Positions 46,422-59,291 of a stretch of DNA of 64,000 nucleotides are shown here, piece by piece. Source of the DNA: Lunularia cruciata (Eukaryota > Streptophyta > Marchantiopsida > Lunulariales > Lunulariaceae). The DNA lies in contig OX419756.1 of the NCBI GenBank assembly GCA_948567375.1, positions 27,134,552 to 27,198,551 on the forward strand. The letters run 5' to 3'. The position numbers and the translations under genes are program-made. Positions within the stretch are counted from its first letter, which is position 1, and every line of letters starts with the position of its first letter. The notes under the pieces are model-generated. The model ran no database searches, had not been told where the DNA came from, and saw nothing but the letters and a program-made list of their open reading frames with translations.

Positions 46422-48734
46422 TTATCCTTGCTGCCTGTTCTGCCACCACAGATTGGATAATCCTCCAAAGGAACTAAGATTCTCACCTCCCAGGAGCGCG
46501 CTGCCCGCATTTCCGTAGAGTCCTGTTGGATCGATAAGGGCCGAGCTTGTGGGCATACTTCTCCCGCCCAGCTGCAAGTCTGGAACAATAGGTGCACTAG
46601 TGCTCCCATTGTCCAACCCTTGATCATACAATACGCCCTTGAAAATATGCCCACCAATCTTCACCGAGGCTTGGTATGCAAATTCATGATCGCCGTCCTC
46701 AACTCCGGTCACCCGCACGCACTTGAAGAGAGCTTGCTCCCTAACTTCAGGAGGCAAAGGTCCTCTTCCTGCACAATCAAGAAGGCACAATTAAAGTTGC
46801 TACCAGGCATTACTTCGCGAAATTCAGAGCTACTCAGCAATTGGCCCGACTTTTCTCAGCCGAAGTACTCCAACAAATTTGGTTTAAGCTGGCTGAATCA
46901 ATCTACCACTTTGGACAGTATTTAGTGTAGAGAACACCGCCGAAAGATCGCCACGTGAGGCTTCAAGCTTCCACTTACGCCTATGGCCAGTTCGCGGCTA
47001 GTGCCTCGGGGTAAGAAGATTGCACGGGTTCACGGGGAGGCAAGCCACTACAACATGCTCCAACAAATTTCTCAACCTCAAATTCGCAAGTCCTAACGAA
47101 CTAGCTTCATAATCAAGGTCGGAACCGCCAATTAGGGTCTCAGGAAGCATATGAAGTTATCTTCGGGCTAGAGCACGTTCTTAGAGCTCCAGCACAGTGA
47201 TTTAGTCCAATTCGACTGGCTGTTAATCGGGAGAGAACAAATTAAAAATTTGTCTGGTCGAGGGCTAACCTGCTTGACCCGAATTGATATCAGAACCACG
47301 CGGGGACGTTCCTGCGGAGGTGTTTGTTAGGGAGGTCGTCGGATTGGCGGGGGCGGAGAGGGCTAAAGAGCGAGCTCGTTTAGATTTCGGCCTCGGCTGA
47401 CCAGCTGCAGCTGCAGCAGCTTCCGCAGCCTGTCTTTCTCTCCGCTTGGCAGCAGGAACCCAAGTACTTTTAATGTGGGTGGGGCACGACAAGCCCCGGC
47501 TCTTACAACAGGTCCGGCATCTTTGATGTAGACAATCCTTCTTGGCCTGGTTACCACACTCGAGACACGCAGTGCCACCTTGAGTTCCGGCACTGACGCC
47601 ACCGGCACCAGGAGGAGGTTGTTGAGGAGCTGAAGATTTTGCACGTTGAGCTTCGTGGAGCTGAAGGGCATGGTCGTCGTTGTCCTTATTATTATCTCCA
47701 CCTCGACCGTCTCCTGGTCTGACTTCACCCAGGGGCTGAACATCCATGCCCCGCATAGAGGCCGAGACTTCCAATCTGCGTCTCTTGTAAGCTTCGGGAC
47801 CCTCCCTCAAAACTTGATTGCCCCATATCCCGCCCTCCACCGTGGTGGCGCCCTCCTCATCTGGACCTTTTCTCTTGGCAACCACGGGACCAGTATTGCC
47901 ACTGCCGCTCTCTTCACCTCCACGATTCGGACCACCCACATGAGTGATCCCACGGCCCTCACCACCTACATATGCTACAAAACTTCCTCCCCGGCCCTCC
48001 TCCGCACCACCACGCTGCTGCTGCTGCTGCTCGTCTCGGCGAACACCACCGACACCGTACGATACCCCTACTCCAAAATCGTCGCCTGTTCGTCCCACAA
48101 TCTCCCTAAATATGTCTCGTTGCGACGAGCCTCCTAATCCACCAGGGATCCCAGCCCCAGCTCCCTCGGCAACAAATCCATATCCTGCGTTCCGGCTCCA
48201 TAATCCATTGCCCTCCTGCGGTCTACTACTGGTGCCGAAGCCTAGCGACAGATCTCTTTCTTTCAAAGGTCTATCACTCAGAGGGGAGGACACGGTCCAG
48301 TCGGGGGCCGAGTCCACCCTCCCAGCCCCCCCAGACACCCCTCCCCCGCCTGCCACTGCCGGCGCCACAGCTGCTTCCCTCGCTTCAGCGTGGGAACCCA
48401 CGAAGAACGTCTCTTGTCGGGGAATTCTCCAGGTCAAGATTGAGGATGCAGCGTTGTTCGACGCAATGCCGATCGTGGAAGGCGTGTTGGGAAGATGAGC
48501 AATGGGTACCGATTGGTGAAAGTCGCTCGCTAGAGCGCTCAGAGGCACCACCGCAGGTGCAAGCAATGAGTCCCAGTTTGTCGACGAGAAGTTGTTACTA
48601 GAAGTAGTAGTAGGATTAGTGGTAGTAGAAGTAGTCGACTGAGACTGAAGTGTTGGACGTTGGTTGTCAAGCTCAACCGGGGGCACAACAAGCGTTGATG
48701 ACAAGAAACGTTTTGACAAGCCGACGGGTGCCAA
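46422..48734 (-). CDS. SHI/STYLISH (SRS) family zinc-finger transcription factor, two visible exons
   Basis: Exons are complement(47270..48734) and complement(46422..46768), with a GT-AG intron of 501 bp (46769-47269) in phase 1. The product is 603 residues from the 5' edge shown. Residues 390-417 carry the family RING-like zinc finger C-X2-C-X7-C-X4-C-X2-CC-X6-C ([20 protein letters not shown]...), followed by [13 protein letters not shown] and a basic nuclear-localisation stretch (PKSKRARS, about 449-456). Exon 2 has the SRS-specific IGGH domain ([20 protein letters not shown], then [20 protein letters not shown] at 526-529). The family acts in the nucleus as activators that bind ACTCTAC-type sites and promote YUCCA auxin-biosynthesis genes. 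The N-terminal 380 residues are low-complexity (Gly, Ser, Thr, Gln). The frame opens with TTG, has no ATG until residue 327, and meets an in-frame TGA at 48831-48833, so the true start lies in an upstream exon. Family assignment is near certain. Confidence 0.95.
46769..47269 (-). other. SRS intron
   Basis: Donor GCAG|GTTAGC (minus strand, intron starts at 47269) and acceptor TTGTGCAG|GAAGAG (ends at 46769). The phase-1 junction restores GGA (Gly489) and brings the IGGH domain into frame. SRS genes of other plants commonly have one intron between the zinc finger and the IGGH region, as here. Confidence 0.92.
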
Positions 48735-48833
48735 CTCGGGGAAGAGCAGGGTCGCCAGTAGACACCGAGGGAAGAGAAAGGAGAGAGATGATTTTGTTAG
48801 TGGGGAGAAAGAAACCGAAGAAAAGAATACTCA
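48735..48833 (-). promoter_or_regulatory. Probable 3' splice acceptor region upstream of the SRS coding exon
   Basis: On the minus strand a branch-point-like CTAAC (48796-48800) and a long C/T-rich tract lead to CCCCGAG, after which the SRS frame continues at 48734. With the in-frame TGA at 48831-48833 and no ATG between, this looks like the end of a 5' intron rather than a leader. The exact acceptor could also be slightly inside the open frame. Confidence 0.45.
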
Positions 48834-49299
48834 GTGATTCGCTAAGAACTTCAGGACTTTATCTCTTCACCTTGGAGTGGAAGAAAGCTTGAAATGTTTG
48901 TTTGGCTATATGTCTAATATTTGTGCTCGAGTGTTTGTGTTTATGTGCATGGGGCGTGCTCAAGTGGGTCTGTGTATGGGTGTGAGTGCGTGTGTGCCAG
49001 TATGCGGGTGAATGAGGCGTCTGTGTACGAGAGAGACTCTCGAACGAAATTAAAGAGGAAACTGTGTGAAAGACGTGAGGAAGGAATGAAAGAAAGTGAC
49101 GGAAACAATCAATGAGAAAGGTTGGTTGATTCGCTCAGATCAGAAGAAAACCAGAAAGTAAGCTGCAGCTGCCTGGTGGTGGTGATTTTGAAGTGTTATG
49201 ATGTTCGGGACACTTAGAACCAAACAGAAATCAATCTTCCTCTCGACTGCTAGCTCTCTCCCACTCTCTCGGAGATCAATCGCTCTCTCGAGTACACTC

Positions 49300-49324
49300 C
49301 CTCTCTCTCTCTCTCTCTCTCTCT
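49300..49324. repeat. (CT)n / (GA)n microsatellite upstream of SRS
   Basis: Twelve or more CT units on the plus strand, read as GAGAGA in the sense direction of the SRS gene, about 570 bases upstream of its open frame. Plant BBR/BPC factors bind such GA repeats; a regulatory role here is inference. Confidence 0.85.
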
Positions 49325-50140
49325 CACTCACTGTGGCGTCTCACTTCCCTTTCTTGTCCGTCTGTCTTTCTGCCTTGCCTGCTGTTTACTGTAATCTCTA
49401 CCTCATGGATTGTCCTTGCTAGCTGCTGATCCCGGATATATCGCGCTGCTCCCACTCTCTCCTTCCTTCTCTCTCTATCACTCTCTCTCTTCCGCGCAAT
49501 CCGCTTCGCCTTAACTTCGTTTTACCCTCACTCGCTCACTCATAACGAGCCCTTTCCTCTCCTCTCCGCTCTTCTCCCTCCCTCGTCAGCGAGAAGACGA
49601 AATTGTGGAACACACGGGGAGACGTTGTTTATCGGGAGATGCGGAAAGAGGGAGCAAGGAAACAAAAGCCAAGGTAGAGGAGCAATAGCAACCCTCCCGG
49701 TGCAGCGCAACAGGTCTGTCTTCTGAAGAACACTCTTAGCGGAAGGTCAGCTCCCTTTCAATCACTATAGCCCGCAAACATAGAAGGCTCAGCTTCTCCG
49801 CAACTACAGTATACGTAAAAGTGGCAGCAGCTGAGAGTCTATCACATCAAAAATCTACTACCACCCGGAGGGTAGCAGCATCAACACTGCTGCATGACCC
49901 GACGCTGATGAGGTTCGTCCTACGGATTCGAATGCAATCGCTGCTGCGATTGGTATGGTGGGCTAGCTAGCTATGCCGACCTTTGACTTGGTCTTGCTTC
50001 GGCTGCAACACAACCTTCCATTCAATGTAGGAGGCCCACCAAGCCGAAGACCCCCTGAGCACAAAGTTCCAGCAGCCAGCCCGCCAGCCTGGGCTTCTCT
50101 CACCTTTTCCCCTCTGATTTCAATCGCCCCCTGACCTTAC

Positions 50141-50173
50141 CACTCCCCTGACCTGATTCCGATCCAGTTCCAT
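50141..50173 (-). other. Candidate first coding exon of the SRS gene (speculative)
   Basis: The minus strand has an ATG at 50171-50173 opening MELDRNQVRGV, followed by the donor-like GTG|GTAAGG (GT at 50139-50140). It ends in phase 0, compatible with the open frame that begins at 48734. This would imply a 1.4-kb 5' intron. Nothing except phase, donor quality and position supports it; other ATGs may serve. Confidence 0.2.
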
Positions 50174-53100
50174 ATTGCCCTTTCTCCTTATCTCCAAATT
50201 CAGACGATTTCTGCCTAAAACAAAAAGAAAGGGAAAATAATAAAAAAAATTATGCATTTTATGCAGGCTGGCGTAAGCTCTCCAATCGACACTCTCCTTC
50301 GTTCCACGCGTGTGTAAGTCTTTGTGGGGCACTCCCACCTCACCATTCACGTCTCAGGGACTGCCTGACTGACTGAGTTAACTCTCGCTCGTAGTCATAG
50401 GCAATTACGTTACTTTTTACACTTTCAGCGATAGTAGTAGTAGCAGAAGTATAGCCCACCCAGTTACAGTGCTAGTGGTGGTGGTCACCGGAGAAAAGGA
50501 CCAGTGAGACTGTAAATACACTATCTGCTGTTGTTGTTGCAGTTGCTGCTGTACAACTTCAAGTCTATTTGGGGAGGAGGTATAGATCCAGATACCATGG
50601 CGTCCATCCATCTATGGATGGATGCTGCCCTGGCTGTCGGAAGATGTTAATGAAGGGAGGTTCCCTTGGAGGCTGTTCTTCTTCTTCTCCTATTTCATCA
50701 GTAGTAGTAGTAGTAGTCGAGAGTCTAGATGGGGAAGTGAGGAGGGTGGGTACATAGCCATGATAGGGATGTGCTGTAGTAGTAATGGTATGGGTAGTAG
50801 GCCTATGACTATATTACAGTATGACTACTGGTACTACTACTACTATGACTGGTGAGGGACAGGCATATTTTCCCCGGCAAACACGCTTCCAACGCAACGC
50901 AACGGTGCAGCGCCGTCCGACCAGCACACTGTTGGGATCCTTGGCCTTGAAAATTTTACTTATGACATGTGCTGTTGCAATTATTCAAACGGTCTCCGCC
51001 GCCGGCTGTGCGAGCTTCCGTCCCGCGCGCGCGCCACCCATCGCTTTATTTTAGCACCAGCAAAAGTGCATACATACATACATCACATTGGAGTATAAGT
51101 TAATAAAAAGGATGGGTCCCGTTATATCATAAACTCGTTTCCTTCTCTGCCCCTGCCTTCTGCCCCTTTGATACTTTCTAGGCTTTAGCCGCCGCCGGTT
51201 GTTCTATCAGGGCCCCTCTCGCCCCCGCCTCAACTCGTCCCCGACTTACTTACTTTACCCACCCTGGCGATATTTCTACTTTCTCCGCACGAAGATCCCT
51301 CCCTCTTCGATTTTAGCTTCCTTCCTCATGTGCCACCGGCGGGACCCGCAACTGCCTAATTCTGCGGCGGCGCTCCTCCTTCCTTCTGCATTGGCTACAG
51401 TACAAAGTAGTAGTTTGAAGCGATAAGTCCGACGATAGACAGACAGGCCCCAAGTCAAATAACGTTCTCTTTCTACTTCCGTCCACTTTCCGTCACCCTC
51501 CCACGTGTGCAGGGTTTCTTTCTTTACCCTCCTCCATTTTCGAACTCCATGGATAGGATAGATATTACAACGTTTCTCAAGATCTCTTGTGCCTGGATGA
51601 ATGCAACCATTCCGTTCTTTCCTTCCGAATCATGCCGAACCGGACCTCGGCCAGAGATGGCGACGACAAATAACCACAACCAAACGCACGAATTTCGTCC
51701 ATTTCTTCGTAATGTGGGAGAAACATTGTTAAGGTCAAGAAGGGAGGGGAGGGGCTAACTTTGGCCACGCTTGGTCGGAACGCAAAGAAACTACAAGAAT
51801 AAAGACTTTAAACTTTGACGCAAGTACGAACACATTCAGGCTCGAAGGGGAAAAGGGTGGGCACGCACGGACCACCACAGCGGTTGATCCTGAAATTTGC
51901 CGACCCTTAACTCCCGGCCACGTAGGTACAGAGGCGTGCATGCATGGCCCCCGTCTTGACCCATGCCCCATGCATGAGCACAGGGTGATTGGTAGGCCCA
52001 GCCTAGCCTAGCGACTCGGCACCGTCGGGTGATAAAAAGTAGTCCCTGCCCAGGTTCGGACCAGCCCCGGAGTAAATCAGGCAGAATGACATAGGAGTGA
52101 TTAAGATCTGGTGGGGTAGCGCACGTAGCGGTCTGGGACCATGTCTGAAGTGTATCCACGTCATCAAACATGGGCCCTGATTCTCGCAGCAGCCCCTGAA
52201 CCCGCAGCAGGTGTGGGGTTGCCACTTAACCCTAGTTAAATTAAACTCGGAAAATCAAAGTTTCCTCTCACGTATATTATCCTTAGTGATTGCAGTCTAG
52301 TGCTGGAATCAGAACTCACCATGCTTGAGATTCTATCACTCTATTTTGGTAATGAAATCGGACTTACCTTCATTTTTTATCATGAACAATTCTTTCAAGC
52401 GTTAGGACCAGTAGGGAATATTTTATGATCAAGTAATTAAAAATAGTTTTTTCAATTAATTTGTGTTTTAAAAGTTTGAATTTCTACTCTGAAGATGGCC
52501 TTAGTTCCAACTGGTCAGATGTTGGGTTAGAACCCAACATATCAATGTTATAGAGTTACTCTAGTCAGCCTGTTGAATATAATAGTTTCTTTTCAAGCTC
52601 AGAAAAGGGAAGAAGAAAGACTCACATAAGGACAAATTGTAATCAAAAGATTTGACTATGTGGTGATGACCGCTTGTCTGTTAGGAGCCCCGTGCACATG
52701 AGTACACCGAGAAGACTCCTGCTATAGGAGCAAGGAAAACTATTTTTTAATCTAGATATTAGTCATTTTTGGAAAAGATTACCAAAAACAATATCAGTTT
52801 CTTCCAAAACGAGCTAAGGAATGTCTTTTGTCGGACTTCCGCTGTTAGACATGTGCTTATCGTGAGTGATGCATAAATTCCAAGGAAAAAAATATATCAA
52901 CACGGAAGGAAAGGGGAAGCTTCATCCTTAACAACATAGGAAAGCAGACTTCTTCCCAAGGTCATACAAAGTCGCCTAGGCATAATTTAAACTGAGGATT
53001 TGTTTCTGATTTCCCTCTCCATTCGTTGACGACCAACAGCAGCAGAGCAGGAAGGATTAAAAGGTCTGGTAACCTTCCAACTTTGTTTCACCCAAAATCT

Positions 53101-56100
53101 AATCATCTGCAAAAGTTACGTTGTTACGAAGACCTTCTCATATGGGGTAAAGTCTTGCAAAGTTATACGCCTACATACATGGACTGATTTGTCTAGTAAG
53201 CAGGTAACAAGCTATTTAGAATATATAGAACAGGTTTGAATTAGTTCTCTTCTGCTACTCTTCTAGTGCTCGAGTGTGTGCTTATGATTTGTGACCCGCC
53301 TTAGAGGTGGATGTTCTATGTATGATAGAGTTTCATATCTCATTTCACTTCATGAAGAGCTTTGATTTGAACTTTTACGTTAGTAAGTTGACACTAAAGG
53401 TTAAGAATTGGTGAAAAGAGTGAGTTGGAAGAAGGATGTCCCCTTCTAGTCTTCAAAGGGGATAACATATACTAAAACTATGCGAGGGGTCGTTCCAATT
53501 AAGGGAGTTGAACTTGAGTTGCAATTTCCATATTAGTTTACGGCGCTCTTAGCAGTTAATTCAGTCATCCGAGAGCAATTTACAAAAGTTTCAGATTCTT
53601 TTTACCAATACTTGTCCTCGACAACTGTTCTTGAGTCTCCATTCTTGAGGAAAATATCTAGTGCCAACGCACGGATATTCCACGTTTATGAGTTCCACTA
53701 AGATTCCATCTCCTCTTCAGTTCCTTCTATTTCATCAGCTGTATATTCGGACTGCACAGAGAAAAGATCCCACTCCAATAGAAAAAACCGATCCTGAAAC
53801 ATAGGTATCAAGCAAGTAGATTTGGAAAGAAATTAAAGTCCCAAGATATGAGATGTGTCTCTGTTTGGGGGAGATATGAGGTGAATTACATTGTCTCCTT
53901 CCTGCAGAAGATTGCCTCACGGGCACAAACAGGATTCTGATATATTTCTCGGCGAACTGCTGGAGGGAGACGGGAAGGAGTTGGTGACACCCTGTAGTAT
54001 TATAGTTTGAATGGGGAGGGGGGAAGGGGGAGGAGGTAGTATACATTATATAGATGCCGAAGAGGCGAGGTTCGCTGGTTTGTGATGTTGGATCTTCCTG
54101 TCATGAAGATCTAGAAGGGCGCAATGTCTTTCAACTCCCATGCTTTGCTCACTGCTGCTGTTGATGCTACGGTAGTCTCTCTCAGCTCTCTCCTAATGTT
54201 GTGTGGATGGGCCCGGGACCGTCTCTCTCGATCATTGGCAAATCGTACGTAGCCCCGCCCAGTGCTGTCCACCACTTCTAAGTACAAATGGCCTGCTTTG
54301 GAGTGTTTACGCCCGGCCATCTTTGAGTGTATCCAGAAGTACTGTCCCCGTCCCGCTCCACTCTTTTCATCACTCGGCGATCATTATTGCCTCGCGTTCC
54401 CAAACCCGACCCCGTCACTTTGGTCAGTCCGTCAGATCTGACCTGGGCCCGGCTCGACCAACTGCACTACTGCTCTGCTGCTCTGGCCTGGGACTGCTGC
54501 TGCTCTCATCTTTCTTTCTTGTATGTCTGTGGGTTGGGCCATGCACTATCTCATATACTGTACTCTCAAGATAAAGGCAGGCACCAGGCCTGCGCACTTC
54601 TGAGCTACCGTAGACTGTGTGCATGGGACAGCACTGGACTGGACCGGACTGGACTGGACTGGACTGGTCTGGTCGTAAGAGAAATCTGCAGAGTCTCGCC
54701 CGAGTTGAGTTGAGTCGGGTCGAGTTCGTCGGACTTGAACTTGAACTCTAACTCTAACTCGAAGGTAGGGAGACAGGCAGGCAGGTAGGCAATCGATTTG
54801 ATTCTAGCTCTAGCTGGCTTCTGTTCAAGCTGGGATCTAGATAGATAGATATAGCTTTAGAGACCCAATTTGCTCTAAAGTAATATTTCCGGCGAGAGAA
54901 GTACAGCTATTTGTAGATCTTTAAGTTCTTCGATGCCCGCCACTTAAGGTAACCACCGATCTAGACTAGTCTTCAGGCCCTGTCAAAGCAAAGAGATGCA
55001 AAGATAAAATCCATACCTATGGTGATGATTACCTGAGTTTCCTGAATGGTTCCATCCTGATCAGGAATCAACATGCAATCCAACCTCTTAGCTCAAGATT
55101 TTCTCAGAGGAACACTTCTGCAACAGCTCAAGACAGCATAGCTTTAGCACCCCCATCTGCCTTCCAGTGTGCTCTTCACTTTAGACTCGCCTTGTTTGTT
55201 TCTTACCTATCATGCCCCACCAATCTGCACGGGACCCAATGGTATCCATCCTCTGCCATCTTTACGCTTTCTCCACCACTCGCTTTGTCTCTTGCAGAAG
55301 ATTACAACCCAAAACCACACACCGACCTGTCTTCTGGTCCACACAGCACACCCACCACAAGTGGGGTGGGTTGAGAGAATCCAAAATCCCCTGTGGGATG
55401 ACAAGCCATTAGTTTCCCTTATGAACAGTATTACGGATTTCATACTTCTACATACGATAACTACGGTACCAGCGGCTTCACTCTGGAATTGCTTAACTCT
55501 TCATTCATCCATCTTCTCCCAAATGGAAGGCTAATAAACGGTCCAGCTCCTTTCTCTTTGGTTCAAAAGAAAGCGAGGGCTGATAAACCCCACTTCTTGA
55601 AATACGCATTAACGTGCCTTACGCATCAATGGACATTGAAGTGTCCTTTGATTTAATTCGACTGTACCAACTTTAATCAAATTGTCTACCGGGATACCCA
55701 TCCATCAAACTAGGGATTACACTACCGTATTGAACACCAAACGAGCCCCATCCTTCGTGAAGTCATCTTTAATATATTCAACGCCGGAAAGACGAATATA
55801 CAGTACGCACTAGGGAATTGGGGTAGCGAGCCCCACGAGCCAGTCCCCGGACTCATTTGGCGGTATCAAGTCAGATTAGCCTCTGGTATCATTGCCGCGA
55901 ATTAAATCACACATGCCAGCAGTAAATTGGTTTGCATTAATTCATGATATATGCTTCTGGTGAGTCGAGTGTGGTTCAAAACAGAGTCAACATTCTTGTT
56001 CTGTATGTTTTCCGTTATTCATAGAATGACAAGTGAATGTTCTTTAGGTAGGCAGGCAGTTCAGTGGGTCTAGAGACATATGCAGGAGTAGTAGTAGTGT

Positions 56101-57269
56101 GGAGAACGAGAAATTTGTACTTGAATCTTAACGGCACACACACACTCTCCTCAGGAGACTTTCTGAAGCTAATGGAAGATGACCTTGTATGTCGCGTTCC
56201 AAGCCAGCTCTTGGCCCAAAAAACTAAAAGAAACACTTGTATCAGATTTCATAGCATGATGGCGTCTACTCTCTCTCCTTCCCTTACGATAGCATCTTTC
56301 GTCCCCTTCAATTTCAACGCGACTCCATGTTGTAAGGATCTGCTGCTACATATTTGCCACACGCTGCTAGTCGTAGCAGCAGCAGTAGTAGAATTGATAG
56401 GATGTTATGAATGAACTTTGAGCTGAGAGCTAAGCAGACGGTACTTGCCTTTGACCTAAGCAGTGTGCTCATCAGCCTAGAACCCTATTTACGAGGAACA
56501 AAGAGCAACAGAGCCAACTGAACAAATACAAGTTGGGGAATGTTTTCGTATTTTCAGAGCTCTTTGAATGGACTTTTCCCAACGGAATAGACCCCTTTTA
56601 GCAATAGCAAATCACACTGCGCTAAGGGATGAAAGTAAAAGATTATCGATCACAGGAAGGACCCCTACACTCCTCTTAAATTTCTCTTTTGATCAATGCC
56701 CTACTGTCCCTCCCGTAACTGATACTCAGGCAGGCCTAATCGTAGTGAAACTACTTTGACCTACATAAGCATAATTTCTTCTCTTCTGATCCAATAAGGT
56801 CACGTCCAGAAGTGCACTAGTGAGTAAAAACTCCTCAGTCGACTTTCAATTCTCGGTGCAAACTACAATATCACGCTGGATCATATAAGCTCATCCCAGT
56901 TACACATGCTGCTCGCTGTCTGCCTACTATCAATCTATCCCACGACTAGAGAATGTTCATACAGATGGTAGTGACCTCAATTCTACCGAAAGTAGCAACA
57001 GCAACTCCTCTACATACAGTACGGTATGCAACGCTATGCTATTCTATTCTATTGCTCAGATCGAGATGTGCATTTTCTCTTGGACGCTAGCTGGACCGGA
57101 AAAGCACTTAATCTACAGTGTTCACTGGCATTTAGAAGGACGAGAGCTGCAGATTGATACAATATTTTCTCGTAAACCTCAATTCAGAACCAGCAGATGG
57201 ATCCTTGCTTCAAAAGTGATTTTACTTGATTTGTTATTCCGAGCGGATAAACCACTACTGATGGGAAAA
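50174..57269. other. CpG-rich intergenic stretch upstream of SRS
   Basis: No conserved coding region recognised on either strand. Rich in C/T tracts and small microsatellites: (AGT)n at 50700-50717 and (GGACT)n at 54634-54669. Part of it probably serves as promoter of the SRS gene. Confidence 0.5.
54634..54669. repeat. (GGACT)n minisatellite
   Basis: Seven GGACT-type units in a row with one CGGACT interruption. Confidence 0.88.
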
Positions 57270-57297
57270 GTGCTCATTCATGACCATGAATGAGCAC
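57270..57297. repeat. Perfect 13-nt hairpin, 2-base loop
   Basis: GTGCTCATTCATG at 57270-57282 and its exact reverse complement at 57285-57297, separated by AC. Confidence 0.92.
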
Positions 57298-58776
57298 ATG
57301 ATAGTTTCGAGACTAACGCAAGTGGGGCCGATGGAATAGCAGACCCTCTTCTCTCGAGATATTACGGACAATATGTGCATATGCACACGACAAATAGCTC
57401 TGACTATTTTTCTCTTCGATCGCTCAGAAGCATATATTATTCTTTCCTTCGTTTATTAAAAAACCACCCTTAAATAGTCTTATTCTAAAGTGCCTAATGG
57501 CCAAGTCATCTCTGACCATTGGAAAAAGTGCCACACAGTCAAGTTGTGCTAAATTTGGCAGTTGTGGACGGAAAATATTTACGAAAGGAGGAAACTGCCG
57601 GTCCTGGATATATCTCCTCAAAATCTAGTAAGTCAATTTGGAAGGATAATTAAAAATTACTGTAGTTCTCAAATATATAAACTAAAAAGTCTCATGAAAC
57701 ATTATGAGACTAATAAATAAGCGAGTGAAAACGTTTTTTTGTGGCTAACGATATTGACGAATAAAATTAATTACAGTATTCCCTTAAAAAAAATCTGGAA
57801 GAATTCAAAATTTGTATACTACACACGGTGTAAAAGATGACATTCTTTAGATCTTTTCATTCCATAAAGATATATTATGAAATAAGGTAACATAAATTAG
57901 AGAGTACTTTCAAGAGTCAGTCTATGTGATAACAAAAAGACCAATAATCTGCTTCAAATAATTTCATGCAATTACCGATTAGATCTTATAGATATAAATA
58001 TACATAAATATAGGATTTACTAGGGTAGGGTCCATGTATATTTGCTAAAGAGATAAAATAATACCAACGTAGGGAAGTGAAGGGCTTGATAACATAAGGT
58101 GTTTTGTAAGAGTATAATAAAATGGACATAGTAGTTTAAAGTAGGCTTCTATTTTTCATCAGCATTAAAACCTGTTAGATTTTCTAACCTATGAAGATTT
58201 GTGGGAATATTCTTATTTTCTTGAGAATTATTTCCTTAATATTAATTTTTGAAAACAATTCTGTAATATTTCAATTTTATGTGGAATTGACCACCAGTTT
58301 ATGGAAGGAACTGATGAAGATCCGTACGTAACTAATACCTTAATGAGTGTTCATACGAAACAAATGACAAATATTATATTTGTTTGTAGTAAATTTCTAA
58401 AATCATGTATTCGTTTGAAAATCTAGGCTCAAGATTTCAAGTATTTCGTTTTCATAAGAAGTTACTATAAAAATACATCCGAGTAAATCGCGCAATTTCA
58501 TGAATATTTATCGATATTCTGCTCTTGTCGCCAGTTTTAATCCTTATAGTGAATTGTTAGGGATCCAATGTTTTAAACTGTGAAACCACCAATTAATATA
58601 AAACTTGACCACGTGTTCGTATGCTTATTAGCCAAAACTTGATTCTTCCTTCATGCCCTGTATGTTAAAAGTAAATTAGTTAAGATTTAAGTCTTGTATG
58701 TTGTTCATGATTATTGAGTCATCTGAAAAATATTATTATTGATTTGCCCGTTGACCTATTGGGTGCTAAGGCTGCA

Positions 58777-58804
58777 GGGTATATATATCGTGATATATAT
58801 ACCC
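58777..58804. repeat. Perfect 13-nt hairpin, 2-base loop
   Basis: GGGTATATATATC (58777-58789), loop GT, exact reverse complement (58792-58804). Confidence 0.9.
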
Positions 58805-59243
58805 CGGGTAATCATTTGAAAAATACAGACCAAATAATTTGAATTTGACTTTGAATGTGTACTGTTCTACTTTTGTAAGGCTGCCAACACGTGTCCCATA
58901 GTATATGTCACCTTTAAGAGCATATGCCCCGATCGGTAGATGATCAAACGTTGTAATATAATTCCTATTCCGATATAGTGATAGGCCGGATAATCCGGAG
59001 CACACTTCACAAGCAGGCTCAGCTACAATATTCACGTAGAGCAAAATTCTATCGTCATTATGAATACAAAATCAGATAAAATATGGGAGAATCTTTTGAG
59101 GTTCATCATATTACAAACAATACCATAACTGTTCTAGATTACCAGTTGACACGACTCTCACTTTAGGTTACTGTCATGAGTGTCTCCAAGGTCTCGAGAG
59201 CTTCTATATCTATAGACTCCAACACACTACTGGCCATCCACTT

Positions 59244-59291
59244 CAGTCTTATTATCATCACGTATGGAAATACGTGACGATAATAAGACTG
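59244..59291. repeat. 22-nt hairpin with 4-base loop
   Basis: Arms 59244-59265 and 59270-59291 are reverse complements except for one transition; loop GGAA. Confidence 0.93.

Noticed and set aside
47646-48137. 163-codon plus-strand frame opposite the SRS exon
   Set aside because: Antisense shadow of the SRS gene.
47944-48498. 184-codon plus-strand frame opposite the SRS exon
   Set aside because: Shadow of the SRS coding strand: Pro/Ser-rich low-complexity, no family, while the other strand has a proven zinc finger and splice site.
54111-54320. ATG-started minus-strand frame MAGRKHSKAGHLYLE... with a good start context
   Set aside because: No family recognised, 69 codons, in a stop-poor CpG-rich tract; nothing else supports it as a gene.
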